From the NCBI RefSeq assembly GCF_019249245.1, contig NZ_JAESDK010000028.1:1-45975 (forward strand): a DNA stretch of 45,975 nt, in the 5' to 3' direction. The translations under genes and the position numbers were made by a program. Positions 28,597-37,511 of this stretch are shown piece by piece (position 1 is the first letter of the stretch; each line of letters opens with the position of its first letter). The DNA is from Alteromonas lipotrueiana. Its GTDB lineage: Bacteria > Pseudomonadota > Gammaproteobacteria > Enterobacterales > Alteromonadaceae. The notes under the pieces were generated by a model, which was not told the origin of the DNA, made no database searches, and worked only from the letters and a program-made list of their open reading frames with translations.

Positions 28597-29751
28597 ATGA
28601 AATGGATAAAACGACTAGCACCACTTGCGGTTATTGCATTAGGTGGCCTTGGTGCCTGGGGTGTAGTTGCCACAGCATCAGATGAATCAGTAACCGAAGA
28701 GCTGGACACACGTCCTGTAGTAACTATCGATACAATGGCTTCGGTTAACTACACGGTTCAAATTACCTCTTATGGCGAAGTCATGCCCCTTGAATCGACA
28801 CGTCTGGCCGCGCAGGTTACCGGTGAAGTGGTAAGTTGGAATCCGGCATTTGTGACTGGCGGCTTGGTTAAACGCAACGATATCCTGTTTACCATTGAAA
28901 AAGACACCTATGAAGCCGCGTTATTGCAGGCCGAGGCCGCCCTTGCTTCAGCCACGGCGCAATTGATACAAGAACAAGCCCAGGCCCGGGTAGCCCAGCA
29001 AGAGGCCAAAAGTCTTCCTGCAAGTCGGGTGTCTGATTTGTATCTGCGAAAACCACAACTACTGAGTGCTCAGGCTGCCGTAAAGTCTGCCGAAGCACAG
29101 ATGAAAATTGCTAAACGCGATTTAGAAAATTGCGAAATTACCGCGCCCTACGATGCCTTGGTGGTTTCAAGAATGATTGGTGTGGGCGATTATGTTAGCG
29201 CGGGTACATTGGCCGCTACGCTAAATAACGTAGAGGCGGCTGAAGTTACTTTCCCGATCGCCGGATTTGATCGCGCGTTTCTGCCGGCCCGCTTGACAGG
29301 TCACGCCGCGGTTGTATCGGTAGACAATAGCCAGCAACGCGAATTTACCGCAAAAATTAATCGCGATGCCGGATTAATTGATACAGCCACCCGCATGACC
29401 CACCTGATACTTCGAATTGAAGACCCCTATGGCCTGCGCAATAACACACCAAAAGTTAAATTTGGTACCTATGTAAATGTGGCGTTTAGCGGCAAAACGA
29501 TTGATAACGTTTACCGGGTTCCGCAAGAGCTTATTACAAATAATCAAATGTGGCTTTTGGATAAAGACGGCAAACTGTACTCAGAGGAAGTAAACGTGTT
29601 ACGCCAGGAAGGCGGTGACTTTTTGATTTCCGGCAGTTATGAAGGTGCCGAGATTGTGATGACCCCACCTGAATATCCGCAAAACGGAATGGCTGTGAAA
29701 GTCATAAAAAGTCCGGCCCAGGACTTAGTTGCTCAGCACACAACCCGATAA
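28597..29751 (+). CDS. RND efflux membrane fusion protein (periplasmic adaptor)
   Basis: 384 aa. An N-terminal hydrophobic anchor (about residues 8-26) is followed by the biotinyl-lipoyl-like segment (ESTRLAAQVTGEVVSWNPAFVTGGLVKRNDILFTI), an alpha-hairpin rich in Ala, Gln and Glu (about 105-170), the returning lipoyl half (CEITAPYDALVVSRMIGVGDYVSAGT) and beta-barrel/membrane-proximal domains. It links the RND pump to an outer-membrane channel. The permease gene follows after 12 bp. No TolC-type gene is adjacent, so a channel encoded elsewhere must serve. Upstream, weak inverted arms AATGTAA/TTACATT (28495-28501 and 28523-28529) could be an operator. Confidence 0.92.
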   Translation: MKWIKRLAPLAVIALGGLGAWGVVATASDESVTEELDTRPVVTIDTMASVNYTVQITSYGEVMPLESTRLAAQVTGEVVSWNPAFVTGGLVKRNDILFTIEKDTYEAALLQAEAALASATAQLIQEQAQARVAQQEAKSLPASRVSDLYLRKPQLLSAQAAVKSAEAQMKIAKRDLENCEITAPYDALVVSRMIGVGDYVSAGTLAATLNNVEAAEVTFPIAGFDRAFLPARLTGHAAVVSVDNSQQREFTAKINRDAGLIDTATRMTHLILRIEDPYGLRNNTPKVKFGTYVNVAFSGKTIDNVYRVPQELITNNQMWLLDKDGKLYSEEVNVLRQEGGDFLISGSYEGAEIVMTPPEYPQNGMAVKVIKSPAQDLVAQHTTR

Positions 29752-29763
29752 CAGGACCTCACC

Positions 29764-32700
29764 ATGAAAACTGACTACGACACCCATCGCGGGTTAATAG
29801 CATGGTTTGCCCGTAATTCGGTAGCAGCCAATTTGTTAATGGGGTTTATTCTGGTTGTGGGTTTAGCCAGCTTTAGCACCATTCAACGACAAATGTTCCC
29901 TAACATCGAATTCAATTACATCAGTATTGCTGCTCAGTATCCTGGCGCTTCGCCTCAGGAAATTGAAGAAAGCATTATGATAAAGATTGAAGAAGCCATA
30001 AAAGATGTGACCGAGATTGATCAGGTGGTTTCCCGGGCATTCAGAAACAATGGCAGAGTTACCCTTGAGATAGATAAAAAGGCTGATTTAGCTGAAGTAC
30101 TGGATAAAGTGAAGCTCAGGGTCGACTCTATCGCTACTTTTCCGGCAGGCATGGAACCCGTCACTATTTATCAGGAAGAGTATCAGCAAGAGGTTATCGA
30201 ACTGCCCCTGGTGGGCGATGTTCCACTTGAGCAGCTGAAGCCGCTGGCGCGTGAAATAGAAGATGAGTTGTTACAACTTGATAATGTATCGTTGGTAGAG
30301 GTGTCGTACCCCGACGATGAAATTGCGGTAGAAGTTAAGCCCGATATGCTACGCAAATACAACCTAACGATGAACGATATCACTACTGCAATACGTTCGT
30401 ATTCAGCTAATATTTCAGCCGGTCAGCTTCGTACCAATGCAGGTTTAGTGTCGGTACGGGTAGAAAACCAATATTACAATGGTGCTGACTTTGGTCAGAT
30501 ACCGGTAAAAATGGGCGATTCGGGGGCGCGGGTGCTGCTATCAGACGTAGCCACTATTCGCGATGGTTTTACCGAAGGCCAGTGGTATTTTAATTACTCA
30601 GGCAAAAACTCAATTTATATTGCGGTTAAAGCCACCCGCACCCAGGACACCGTTCCGGTAGCTGAAACCGTGAAAAGTTATATTGCCGCCCGAAACAAGA
30701 CGCTGCCAGAAGGCATCTCTTTAGAAATTCTGGTCGATATGACTTACTACCTGAATGCGCGCCTGAATATGATGCTATCGAATCTGGCCCAGGGAGCATT
30801 ACTGGTCGCCTTATTGCTAACCCTGTTTTTACGTTTCAGGCTGGCCTTTTGGGTAATGCTGGGCCTGCCTATCTGTTTTTTAGGCGCCATTATGATGATG
30901 CCGCTGTTTGGCGTGACCATCAATATTTTGTCATTGTTTGCCTTTATCATGGTATTGGGCATTGTGGTAGATGATGCCATTGTTATTGGCGAGAGCGCCT
31001 ACACCGAGGTAGAGAAAAAAGGCGGCGGCATTGATAATGTGGTGCGCGGCGCAAAACGGGTAGCCACACCGGCTACTTTTGGCGTATTGACCACCATTGC
31101 CGTGTTTGCCCCCTCTACGATGAGTAGTGGGCCTGAGGGCGCCTTTTTTTACAACATATCGGTAGTGGTTATTTTGTGTCTGGTGTTCAGCCTGATTGAA
31201 TCAAAACTGATATTACCTGCACACATTGCGCATACCAAATTTCCCCCGGTAAAAGAAAACTCCTGGCGGTCACGCTTTAATAAACGGTTCAATGGGTTTA
31301 TCCATGGCCCGTATCGGCGCACAGTAGAGCGCGCCGTTAACTGGCGTTATACCGTATTTGCGATATTTATTGCCGTGCTTTTGATAAGTGTTGGCTTAAT
31401 TATGGCTAACTATGTGCGCACTGTACCTAATCCTAAAGTACCTCACGATTTTCCTGGCATTCAAATAGAAATGAATGAAAATGTGGCCGATACTGCGGTT
31501 ATCGAGGCGCTCAAACAGATCGAAGACATCATTTGGCAGGTTGACCAAAGTATTGTAGATGAACATGGCCAGGGGATGGTTCGTGATGTACTGGCATTTA
31601 ACCGTAACCGCACCGAAGGGCGAGTGGTAGTGCCTTTGGTAGATGAAAAGTTACGGCCTTTTAATACCTTTGAACTGGCCCGTCGCTGGCGAGAAAAACT
31701 TCCTGATATAGCCGGCATGAAGTCTCTGCAAATTTATGATGATGTAAATGGCGGGGGCGGCGATGGTGAATTTGGGTTCTTGTTATTTGGCGCTGACATT
31801 AATGAGCTGAATGCCGCCGGCCGCAAATTTATTGAAATGTTACAACAAGAATCGGGGCTATTTGATGTCAGCTCAACCATCGACCCTGCCAGTAAAGAAG
31901 TACAGCTGACCTTACGCCCGGTTGCTTACGATCTTGGGCTCAACCTTACCGATATTGCCCGCCAGGTAGGCGCAGGTTTTTATGGCGGCGAGGCTCAACG
32001 GGTAATTCGTAACGGCGAAGAAGTTAAAGTGATGGTGCGATATCCTCAGCTTACTCGCGAAAGCTTTGCTGATCTTAAATACTCGGTGATCACGACGCCA
32101 GAAGGCCGTGAGGTTATGCTTGGCGATGTTGCCGTGTTAAGTGAAACGCCGGGGATCAGCTATATTCGTCGTGAAGGTGGCTATCGTAGTGTGTATGTGT
32201 GGGGCTCTATAGATGAAGAAAAAGTTGAGCCGAACGAGGTCATTGAAAATGTTAAAGAGACCTTGATTCCAGAGCTTAAAAAAGCGTATCCGTCGGTATT
32301 AAGCGAGCTGGGTGGCGCTATTGAAGAACAACAGGCTCAGCAAAGCGAGCAGCAATTGTTCTTTATTGCGGCAATGATTATGGTGTATGTCTTGCTTGCG
32401 GTACCGTTAAAAAGCTACGGACAGCCACTTATTATTATGTCGGTTATTCCGTTTAGTATGACAGGCGCTATCTGGGGGCATTTTTTATTAGGTCTGGACT
32501 TATCCATGATGTCGTTTTTTGGACTTATTGCGGCATCAGGGGTGGTCATCAACGATTCGTTGGTAATGACCGATTATGTAAACCAGCGTCGGGCTCAGGG
32601 TTACAGCATTAAAGAAGCGGTAATTGAAGCAGGTACTGCGCGCTTTAGGGCAATTACCCTTACCTCTATAACCACCTTTGCCGGAGTTTTGCCTATATTG

Positions 32701-32922
32701 TTTGAAACCAGCTTACAGGCTGCATTTGTGGTACCCATGGCAGCGGCATTAGGCTTTGCGGTCATGTACGCTACTTTGGTTACGCTTATATTGGTGCCTT
32801 GTCTGTACATGGTGTTACAGGATATCAGCTACGGCTTTGGTAAACTGATTCGAAGAGTAATGCGACTCTACGGACACAGCTCGCCTCCAGCCGACAGCGA
32901 ACCTGCGCAATCTGAACGCTGA
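29764..32922 (+). CDS. RND family efflux permease
   Basis: 1052 aa, the full length of the AcrB/hydrophobe-amphiphile efflux family, with twelve predicted membrane segments and two large periplasmic loops. Seen: the start ARNSVAANLLMGFILVVGLASF, the porter region (QYPGASPQEIEESI), the TM4 proton-relay motif VLGIVVDDAIVIGESAYTEVE with the Asp pair, and the second-half counterpart GLIAASGVVINDSLVMTDYVN. It exports small molecules using the proton gradient; the substrate is not predictable. It forms a two-gene operon with the adaptor and ends in a strong terminator. The position straight after pqiABC hints at envelope stress, but this is only context. Confidence 0.95.
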   Translation: MKTDYDTHRGLIAWFARNSVAANLLMGFILVVGLASFSTIQRQMFPNIEFNYISIAAQYPGASPQEIEESIMIKIEEAIKDVTEIDQVVSRAFRNNGRVTLEIDKKADLAEVLDKVKLRVDSIATFPAGMEPVTIYQEEYQQEVIELPLVGDVPLEQLKPLAREIEDELLQLDNVSLVEVSYPDDEIAVEVKPDMLRKYNLTMNDITTAIRSYSANISAGQLRTNAGLVSVRVENQYYNGADFGQIPVKMGDSGARVLLSDVATIRDGFTEGQWYFNYSGKNSIYIAVKATRTQDTVPVAETVKSYIAARNKTLPEGISLEILVDMTYYLNARLNMMLSNLAQGALLVALLLTLFLRFRLAFWVMLGLPICFLGAIMMMPLFGVTINILSLFAFIMVLGIVVDDAIVIGESAYTEVEKKGGGIDNVVRGAKRVATPATFGVLTTIAVFAPSTMSSGPEGAFFYNISVVVILCLVFSLIESKLILPAHIAHTKFPPVKENSWRSRFNKRFNGFIHGPYRRTVERAVNWRYTVFAIFIAVLLISVGLIMANYVRTVPNPKVPHDFPGIQIEMNENVADTAVIEALKQIEDIIWQVDQSIVDEHGQGMVRDVLAFNRNRTEGRVVVPLVDEKLRPFNTFELARRWREKLPDIAGMKSLQIYDDVNGGGGDGEFGFLLFGADINELNAAGRKFIEMLQQESGLFDVSSTIDPASKEVQLTLRPVAYDLGLNLTDIARQVGAGFYGGEAQRVIRNGEEVKVMVRYPQLTRESFADLKYSVITTPEGREVMLGDVAVLSETPGISYIRREGGYRSVYVWGSIDEEKVEPNEVIENVKETLIPELKKAYPSVLSELGGAIEEQQAQQSEQQLFFIAAMIMVYVLLAVPLKSYGQPLIIMSVIPFSMTGAIWGHFLLGLDLSMMSFFGLIAASGVVINDSLVMTDYVNQRRAQGYSIKEAVIEAGTARFRAITLTSITTFAGVLPILFETSLQAAFVVPMAAALGFAVMYATLVTLILVPCLYMVLQDISYGFGKLIRRVMRLYGHSSPPADSEPAQSER

Positions 32923-32953
32923 AGCCCTTTCTTGCAATATAAGTAAAGCTATT

Positions 32954-32984
32954 ACGCCGGCACAATAATGTGCCGGCGTTTTTG
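32954..32984 (+). terminator. Rho-independent terminator of the RND operon
   Basis: A perfect 11-bp stem ACGCCGGCACA/TGTGCCGGCGT (32954-32964 with 32969-32979) has a 4-nt loop and is followed by TTTT. It lies 31 bp after the permease stop codon. Confidence 0.92.
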
Positions 32985-33255
32985 TATCTGTCTTGCTATA
33001 CGGGGCCTTCGCTGGCGCTGGGTAAAGTATCGGTAATTACGTCGTTTATACACCGGTAACAGGCCTCCAGGCTCGAAAACAGTTTCAGGTCGCAACTGCA
33101 AAACAGGCGCTGGCACACTCAACTTATGCCAAGCAGCCATACGTTCAAATTACTCAGTGCAACAACACCGAAACTTATCTCGCCACTCTTTTTATACAAT
33201 CTGTTTTTTACGCAATCTGTGATAAGGTCAGAATTTTAATCCTGAGGAATTTTTT
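32985..33255. other. Intergenic region, nothing recognised
   Basis: Together with the terminator this makes a gap of about 330 bp between the RND permease and the next gene. A leftward open frame of 62 codons (32952-33140) crosses the terminator and has no recognisable sequence, so I do not call it a gene. The last bases (CTGAGGAA, 33241-33248) are the ribosome binding site of the acetyltransferase. Confidence 0.5.
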
Positions 33256-33744
33256 GTGTCTGATTTCACTATTCGCACAGCCCATAAAAAAGACAGTTCG
33301 CAAATACTCAAATTTATTACTGAGCTGGCTATTTTCGAAAAAGCAGAAAATGAAGTAGAAGCATCGGTAGAGGACATTGAGCGCACGCTGTTTGGTGACC
33401 CAGCCACGTCTCATAGTATTTTGTGTGAAAAAGACGGACAGCCAGTAGGATTTGCAGTGTATTTTTACAACTACTCAACCTGGCAGGGGAAAAACGGGCT
33501 GTATCTGGAAGACCTGTACATTACCCCCGACCATCGCGGCGCAGGTGCAGGTACTGCGGTGTTAAAGTATTTGGCTCAGCATGCCATTAACAACAACTGT
33601 GGGCGTTTTGAATGGAGCGTGCTGGATTGGAATCAACCTGCTATCGATTTTTACGAGTCTTTGGGAGCAGTTGCAAAGTCTGAGTGGTTAGGATATCGAT
33701 TATCGGGCGATGCACTTACTCACTTTGCAAATAGCCAGCGTTAA
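33256..33744 (+). CDS. GNAT acetyltransferase, diamine/spermidine N1-acetyltransferase type
   Basis: 162 aa. It strongly resembles the SAT1-type polyamine and thialysine acetyltransferases: FTIRTAHKKDSSQILKFITE, AIFEKAENEVEASVEDI, LYLEDLYITPDHRGAGAGTAVLKYLAQ with the acetyl-CoA loop RGAGAG, and WNQPAIDFYESLGA near the end. It would acetylate a polyamine or lysine-like amine in the cytoplasm; the exact substrate is inferred from the family. The start is GTG at 33256 with GAGGAA upstream. It is a single-gene unit. Confidence 0.88.
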   Translation: MSDFTIRTAHKKDSSQILKFITELAIFEKAENEVEASVEDIERTLFGDPATSHSILCEKDGQPVGFAVYFYNYSTWQGKNGLYLEDLYITPDHRGAGAGTAVLKYLAQHAINNNCGRFEWSVLDWNQPAIDFYESLGAVAKSEWLGYRLSGDALTHFANSQR

Positions 33745-34219
33745 AGCCATTGATGCTGGCAAAATAGTTTGCTGATAATCACATCTGTAGATGTTTAAAG
33801 GTTTCTGTCTTTACCTTGCTAATAAATAAAGTTTTTTATAAACAGAAACCTTTTAAACCTATTCGAAGCAACACCATGTTCATCAGCAACCCCGAAAAAC
33901 AGTAATATCAACGTTTTGGTTGTGTGCGCCCCGCTCTCTTTCTGCCCTGGCCTTTACACTTATCTTCCCCCAATTTCACGTAAGTAAAAATGGTAGCTGA
34001 CACATTTTAATGTCGTTCAGATGTGGCCAGGTTTACAACGCATCAATAAATTTAGCGAACCAACAAGGCCAATGTGTTCATTTTCGGGTAACAACTATCA
34101 GCCTTATGGGTCCACCAGCTTGTTATTGAGCCTGACCGATGACCCTGATATCTTTAAAAGCTAATTAATTCAGTCCTTGTTGGAACACAGCAAGGGGTTT
34201 AATAACTTCGGAGACACTT
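33745..34219. other. Intergenic region with a long inverted repeat
   Basis: A 475-bp AT-rich gap between the polyamine-type acetyltransferase and the M3 peptidase gene. No protein gene is seen. The notable element is the inverted repeat at 33793-33858. The rest (33860-34200) shows nothing I recognise. Confidence 0.5.
33793..33858. repeat. Long imperfect inverted repeat (possible hairpin or MITE-like relic)
   Basis: The left arm GTTTAAAGGTTTCTGT (33793-33808) and right arm ACAGAAACCTTTTAAAC (33842-33858) are complementary over 16 bp with one extra base. The 33-bp centre contains a shorter inner pair CTTTA/TAAAG. It could end the upstream transcript, form a structured RNA, or be the relic of a small mobile element. 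No T-tract follows on the plus strand. Confidence 0.55.
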
Positions 34220-36355
34220 ATGCAAAAGACGTTACTTGCCACCGCTATGACCACCGCGCTGGTGTTAGCTGGCTGCTCGGGTAATTCAGCCTCGCCTGAT
34301 AATTCTGGCAATTCGGTTTCAGCGATGCCTGATAAATCGTCTAATGTATTGTTAAAAGCCAGTCCCTTACCGTATCAGACCCCTCAGTTTGATAAAATTA
34401 AGATTAACGATTACGAGCCAGCGTTTGAACAGGGCATGACCGAGCAAGCCAAAGAAATAAAAGATATTGCTCAGAACAAAGAGCCGGCTACCTTCGAAAA
34501 TACGGTATTGTCATTAGAAAAAAGTGGCGAGTTACTCAGCCGTGCCCGTACCGTATTTTTTAATCTGTCCAGCATACAGTCTAATGATGAGATACAGCGT
34601 ATTGAAGCGGCGATGGCCCCCAAATTGTCGGCGCACTCAGACAACATGCTGCTTAACCCAACCTTATTTAAGCGGGTTAAAAATGTATACGACAACCGCG
34701 AATCATTAAGTGCTATCGACCAACGTCTGACCGAGCATTACTACAAACAGTTTGTACGCGCCGGCGCCAATTTGTCAGATTCTGATAAAGCCACCATGCG
34801 TGAACTGAACAAACAAATTACCAACCTGCAAACGGAGTTTTCACAAAATATACTGGCATCGTTTAAAAACGATACTATTGTGGTCACCGATGAAAGCCGC
34901 TTAGCAGGATTATCGAAAAGCGAAAAAGCGACGCTTAAATCTGCCGCTGAAAAGGCCGGTGAACAAGGTTATTTAATTAGCCTGGTAAATACGACCCGCC
35001 AGCCTGTTTTATCCAGTCTGGAAGATCGCGGACTGCGTGAAGAAATTTGGCGTAAATCGGCCAACCGCGCGATGCAGGTTAACGGCCCTATTATTCTGAA
35101 ACTTACTAAACTGCGCGCCAGAAAAGCCGAATTACTGGGCTTCGATAACTGGGCATCTTATAAAATAGATGACCAGATGGCACAAACCCCAGAGAACGTT
35201 TTTGAGATTTTAGACGACCTGGCCCCTAAAGCGGTTGCCAAAGCCAAACGTGAAGCCAGCGATATTGAACAGGTTATGCAAGATGACGGCATCAATGGTC
35301 CGGTTAAACCGTGGGACTGGGCGTTTTATGCAGAAAAAGTACGTAAGCAAAAATACGACCTGAACGATGCTGAAGTAAAACCCTATTTTGAGCTGAACAA
35401 CGTGCTTGAGAAAGGCTTATTCTTTGCTATGGAAAAACTGTACGGCATTACCTTTAAAGAGCGTACCGACCTGCCGGTGTATGTAGATGATGCCCGTGTA
35501 TTTGAAGTTTTCAATCAAGATGGTTCAGCAATTGGTTTATTCTTTTTTGACCCCTATGCGCGCGAAGGCAAGGCTGGCGGCGCATGGATGAGTGAGTTTG
35601 TGACCCAAAGTCATATGGATGGCACCAAACCCGTTGTGTTTAACGAACTGAACATTGTTAAACCTGCCGAAGGTGAGCCAACCTTACTGACCTTTAGCGA
35701 AGTCACTACCTTGTTCCATGAGTTTGGACATGCCGCGCATGGTTTATTTTCTGATGTTAAATATCCCAGTCTTGCAGGTACCGCCACTGCACGCGACTTT
35801 GTGGAGTTTCCTTCGCAGTTTCACGAAGACTGGGCGATAGAACCCGATGTTCTGGCCAATTATGCCAAACATTATGAAACCGGTGAGCCGATTCCTGAGG
35901 CGTTACTGGAAAAAATGCTAAATGCGGTTAAATTTAACCAGGGTTACGATACCACCGAGTATCTGGCGTCGGCGTTGGTTGATATGGAATGGCATATGAT
36001 TGACGCCAATCAACACGTGGCCGATGTAAGTAAGTTTGAAAAACAGGCACTGAAAAAACACGGTATTGACTATGCTCCGGTACCTCCTCGCTATAAGTCT
36101 AACTATTTTAGTCATACTTTTGCCGGTGGTTATTCAGCAGGTTATTACGCGTACCTGTGGACGGAAGTACTTGCCGCCGATGCATTTGCTCATATGCAAA
36201 ACAGTGGTGGTTTGTCGCGCGCAAACGGTAATGACTTCAGAAAAGAAATTTTATCTAAAGGCAACAGCGAAGACTTAATGCAAAACTATGTGGATTTTCG
36301 GGGTCAAAAGCCCCAGGTAGAGGCATTGTTAGAGCGTCGCGGATTAGATAAATAA
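34220..36355 (+). CDS. dcp: M3 family metallopeptidase, Dcp-type lipoprotein
   Basis: 711 aa. A zinc peptidase related to peptidyl-dipeptidase Dcp and oligopeptidase A, which removes C-terminal dipeptides or degrades short peptides. The zinc motif HEFGHAAHG has His500, Glu501 and His504; the third ligand lies in the following segment ARDFVEFPSQFHEDWA. Unlike E. coli Dcp it begins with a lipoprotein signal (MQKTLLATAMTTALVLAGC), so the lipidated Cys19 would tether it to a membrane facing the periplasm. ACTTCGGAGA lies before the ATG. It is a single-gene unit. Confidence 0.93.
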   Translation: MQKTLLATAMTTALVLAGCSGNSASPDNSGNSVSAMPDKSSNVLLKASPLPYQTPQFDKIKINDYEPAFEQGMTEQAKEIKDIAQNKEPATFENTVLSLEKSGELLSRARTVFFNLSSIQSNDEIQRIEAAMAPKLSAHSDNMLLNPTLFKRVKNVYDNRESLSAIDQRLTEHYYKQFVRAGANLSDSDKATMRELNKQITNLQTEFSQNILASFKNDTIVVTDESRLAGLSKSEKATLKSAAEKAGEQGYLISLVNTTRQPVLSSLEDRGLREEIWRKSANRAMQVNGPIILKLTKLRARKAELLGFDNWASYKIDDQMAQTPENVFEILDDLAPKAVAKAKREASDIEQVMQDDGINGPVKPWDWAFYAEKVRKQKYDLNDAEVKPYFELNNVLEKGLFFAMEKLYGITFKERTDLPVYVDDARVFEVFNQDGSAIGLFFFDPYAREGKAGGAWMSEFVTQSHMDGTKPVVFNELNIVKPAEGEPTLLTFSEVTTLFHEFGHAAHGLFSDVKYPSLAGTATARDFVEFPSQFHEDWAIEPDVLANYAKHYETGEPIPEALLEKMLNAVKFNQGYDTTEYLASALVDMEWHMIDANQHVADVSKFEKQALKKHGIDYAPVPPRYKSNYFSHTFAGGYSAGYYAYLWTEVLAADAFAHMQNSGGLSRANGNDFRKEILSKGNSEDLMQNYVDFRGQKPQVEALLERRGLDK

Positions 36356-36683
36356 TCTCGTACACGTCTCAGGTTTAAATTGCTCTGATTTACATAGCTA
36401 AAATAAGCAGTGTGATTGGTAAATATTTACCGGTCCGCTGCTCTATTTTCTTAATGTACCAATTATTCTTTTTATAAAGCTGTAGACATGCTCATAATGG
36501 TTACCTACTGTAATAGCAGTTGCCGTAACTATTAAGCTTCAAGATGAGATTACAATACGTGGCTTGCAAAACAAGCTATTGTTTTCGTACCTATCTGTGA
36601 CAATAATGCGCTAATTTACCGTTCCGGCTTACTATAGCCAGAACACACATCGTTAGCCGATGTCGTTATTAAAAGAGCCAATT
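36356..36683. other. Intergenic region, nothing recognised
   Basis: A gap of about 330 bp between the peptidase and the RsbQ-like gene. I see no protein gene, no clear terminator and no strong hairpin. The promoter of the hydrolase-kinase operon must lie here, but no convincing -35/-10 pair stands out. Confidence 0.5.
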
Positions 36684-37511
36684 ATGAATGTGTATCTTCG
36701 GAACAATATAAAAATAATCGGCAAAGGAAGCCATACGGTGGTGTTAAGCCACGGTTTTGGATGCAGTCAAACAATGTGGCGTTATATTGCCCCTGCACTT
36801 GCGAAGCATTTCACTGTGATATTGTACGATTTGGTCGGTAGTGGAGAGTCTTCACTTGCCATGTACGACTACCAAAAATACGATACCCTTGATGGTTATG
36901 CCAGCGACCTACTTGAAATTATCGATGAGGTCAGCGACGGGCCTGTTATATTTGTGGGTCATTCAGTAAGTGCCAGTATTGGCTTACTGGCCAGTATTGC
37001 CAGGCCTGATTTGTTTTTATATCAAATTATGGTGAGCCCCTCTCCGTGCTTTATCAATCATGATGATTATGTAGGCGGATTTTCAGCATCAGATATTGAA
37101 CAGTTGTGCGAGACTCTGGACAGCAATTACCTAGGCTGGTCAAGTTCTATGGCTCCGGTAATGATGGGGGCCCCTGAACGGCCCGAACTTACTGAAGAGT
37201 TAACCAATAGCTTTTGTCGGACCGACCCCAAGATTGCTCAGCATTTTGCACGTGTGACTTTTTTCGCAGACAATCGTGCGGCCTTGCCCCAGTGTTTTAC
37301 CGATACGTTAATTTTGCAGTGTTCTGCTGATTTTATCGCCCCGTCTTCGGTGGGCGAGTATATGCTGGCGACCATGCCAAAAGCTGAGCTGGTATTGTTA
37401 AACGATGATGGACATTGTCCTCATATGAGCACTCCTGATGCCTGTCTTAAAGCAATGTTTAACTATCTGAACAAAGCCACGCCCCCTATCGGCCTACGCA
37501 ATGTTTGTTAA
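36684..37511 (+). CDS. RsbQ-like alpha/beta hydrolase
   Basis: 275 aa from the ATG at 36684 (an ATG eight codons earlier lacks a ribosome binding site). It closely follows B. subtilis RsbQ: HGFGCSQTMWRYIAPAL, YDLVGSGESSLAMYDYQKYDTLDGYASDLLEI, GHSVSASIGLLASI, VSPSPCFIN and CTFSADFIAP-like CSADFIAPSSVGEYM, then GHCPHMSTPD. The triad is Ser94, Asp216, His244. RsbQ is required by the PAS phosphatase RsbP for energy-stress signalling, and the fold is shared with plant KAI2/D14 receptors. Here the next gene, overlapping by 11 bp, is a PAS hybrid kinase, so the hydrolase probably supplies or senses a small hydrophobic ligand for that PAS domain. BioH is a distant alternative, but the pairing argues against it. 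Confidence 0.88.
   Translation: MNVYLRNNIKIIGKGSHTVVLSHGFGCSQTMWRYIAPALAKHFTVILYDLVGSGESSLAMYDYQKYDTLDGYASDLLEIIDEVSDGPVIFVGHSVSASIGLLASIARPDLFLYQIMVSPSPCFINHDDYVGGFSASDIEQLCETLDSNYLGWSSSMAPVMMGAPERPELTEELTNSFCRTDPKIAQHFARVTFFADNRAALPQCFTDTLILQCSADFIAPSSVGEYMLATMPKAELVLLNDDGHCPHMSTPDACLKAMFNYLNKATPPIGLRNVC

Noticed and set aside
36684..37511. Alpha/beta hydrolase as the missing BioH
   Set aside because: The motifs follow RsbQ closely, and the gene overlaps a PAS sensor kinase far from the bio operon.
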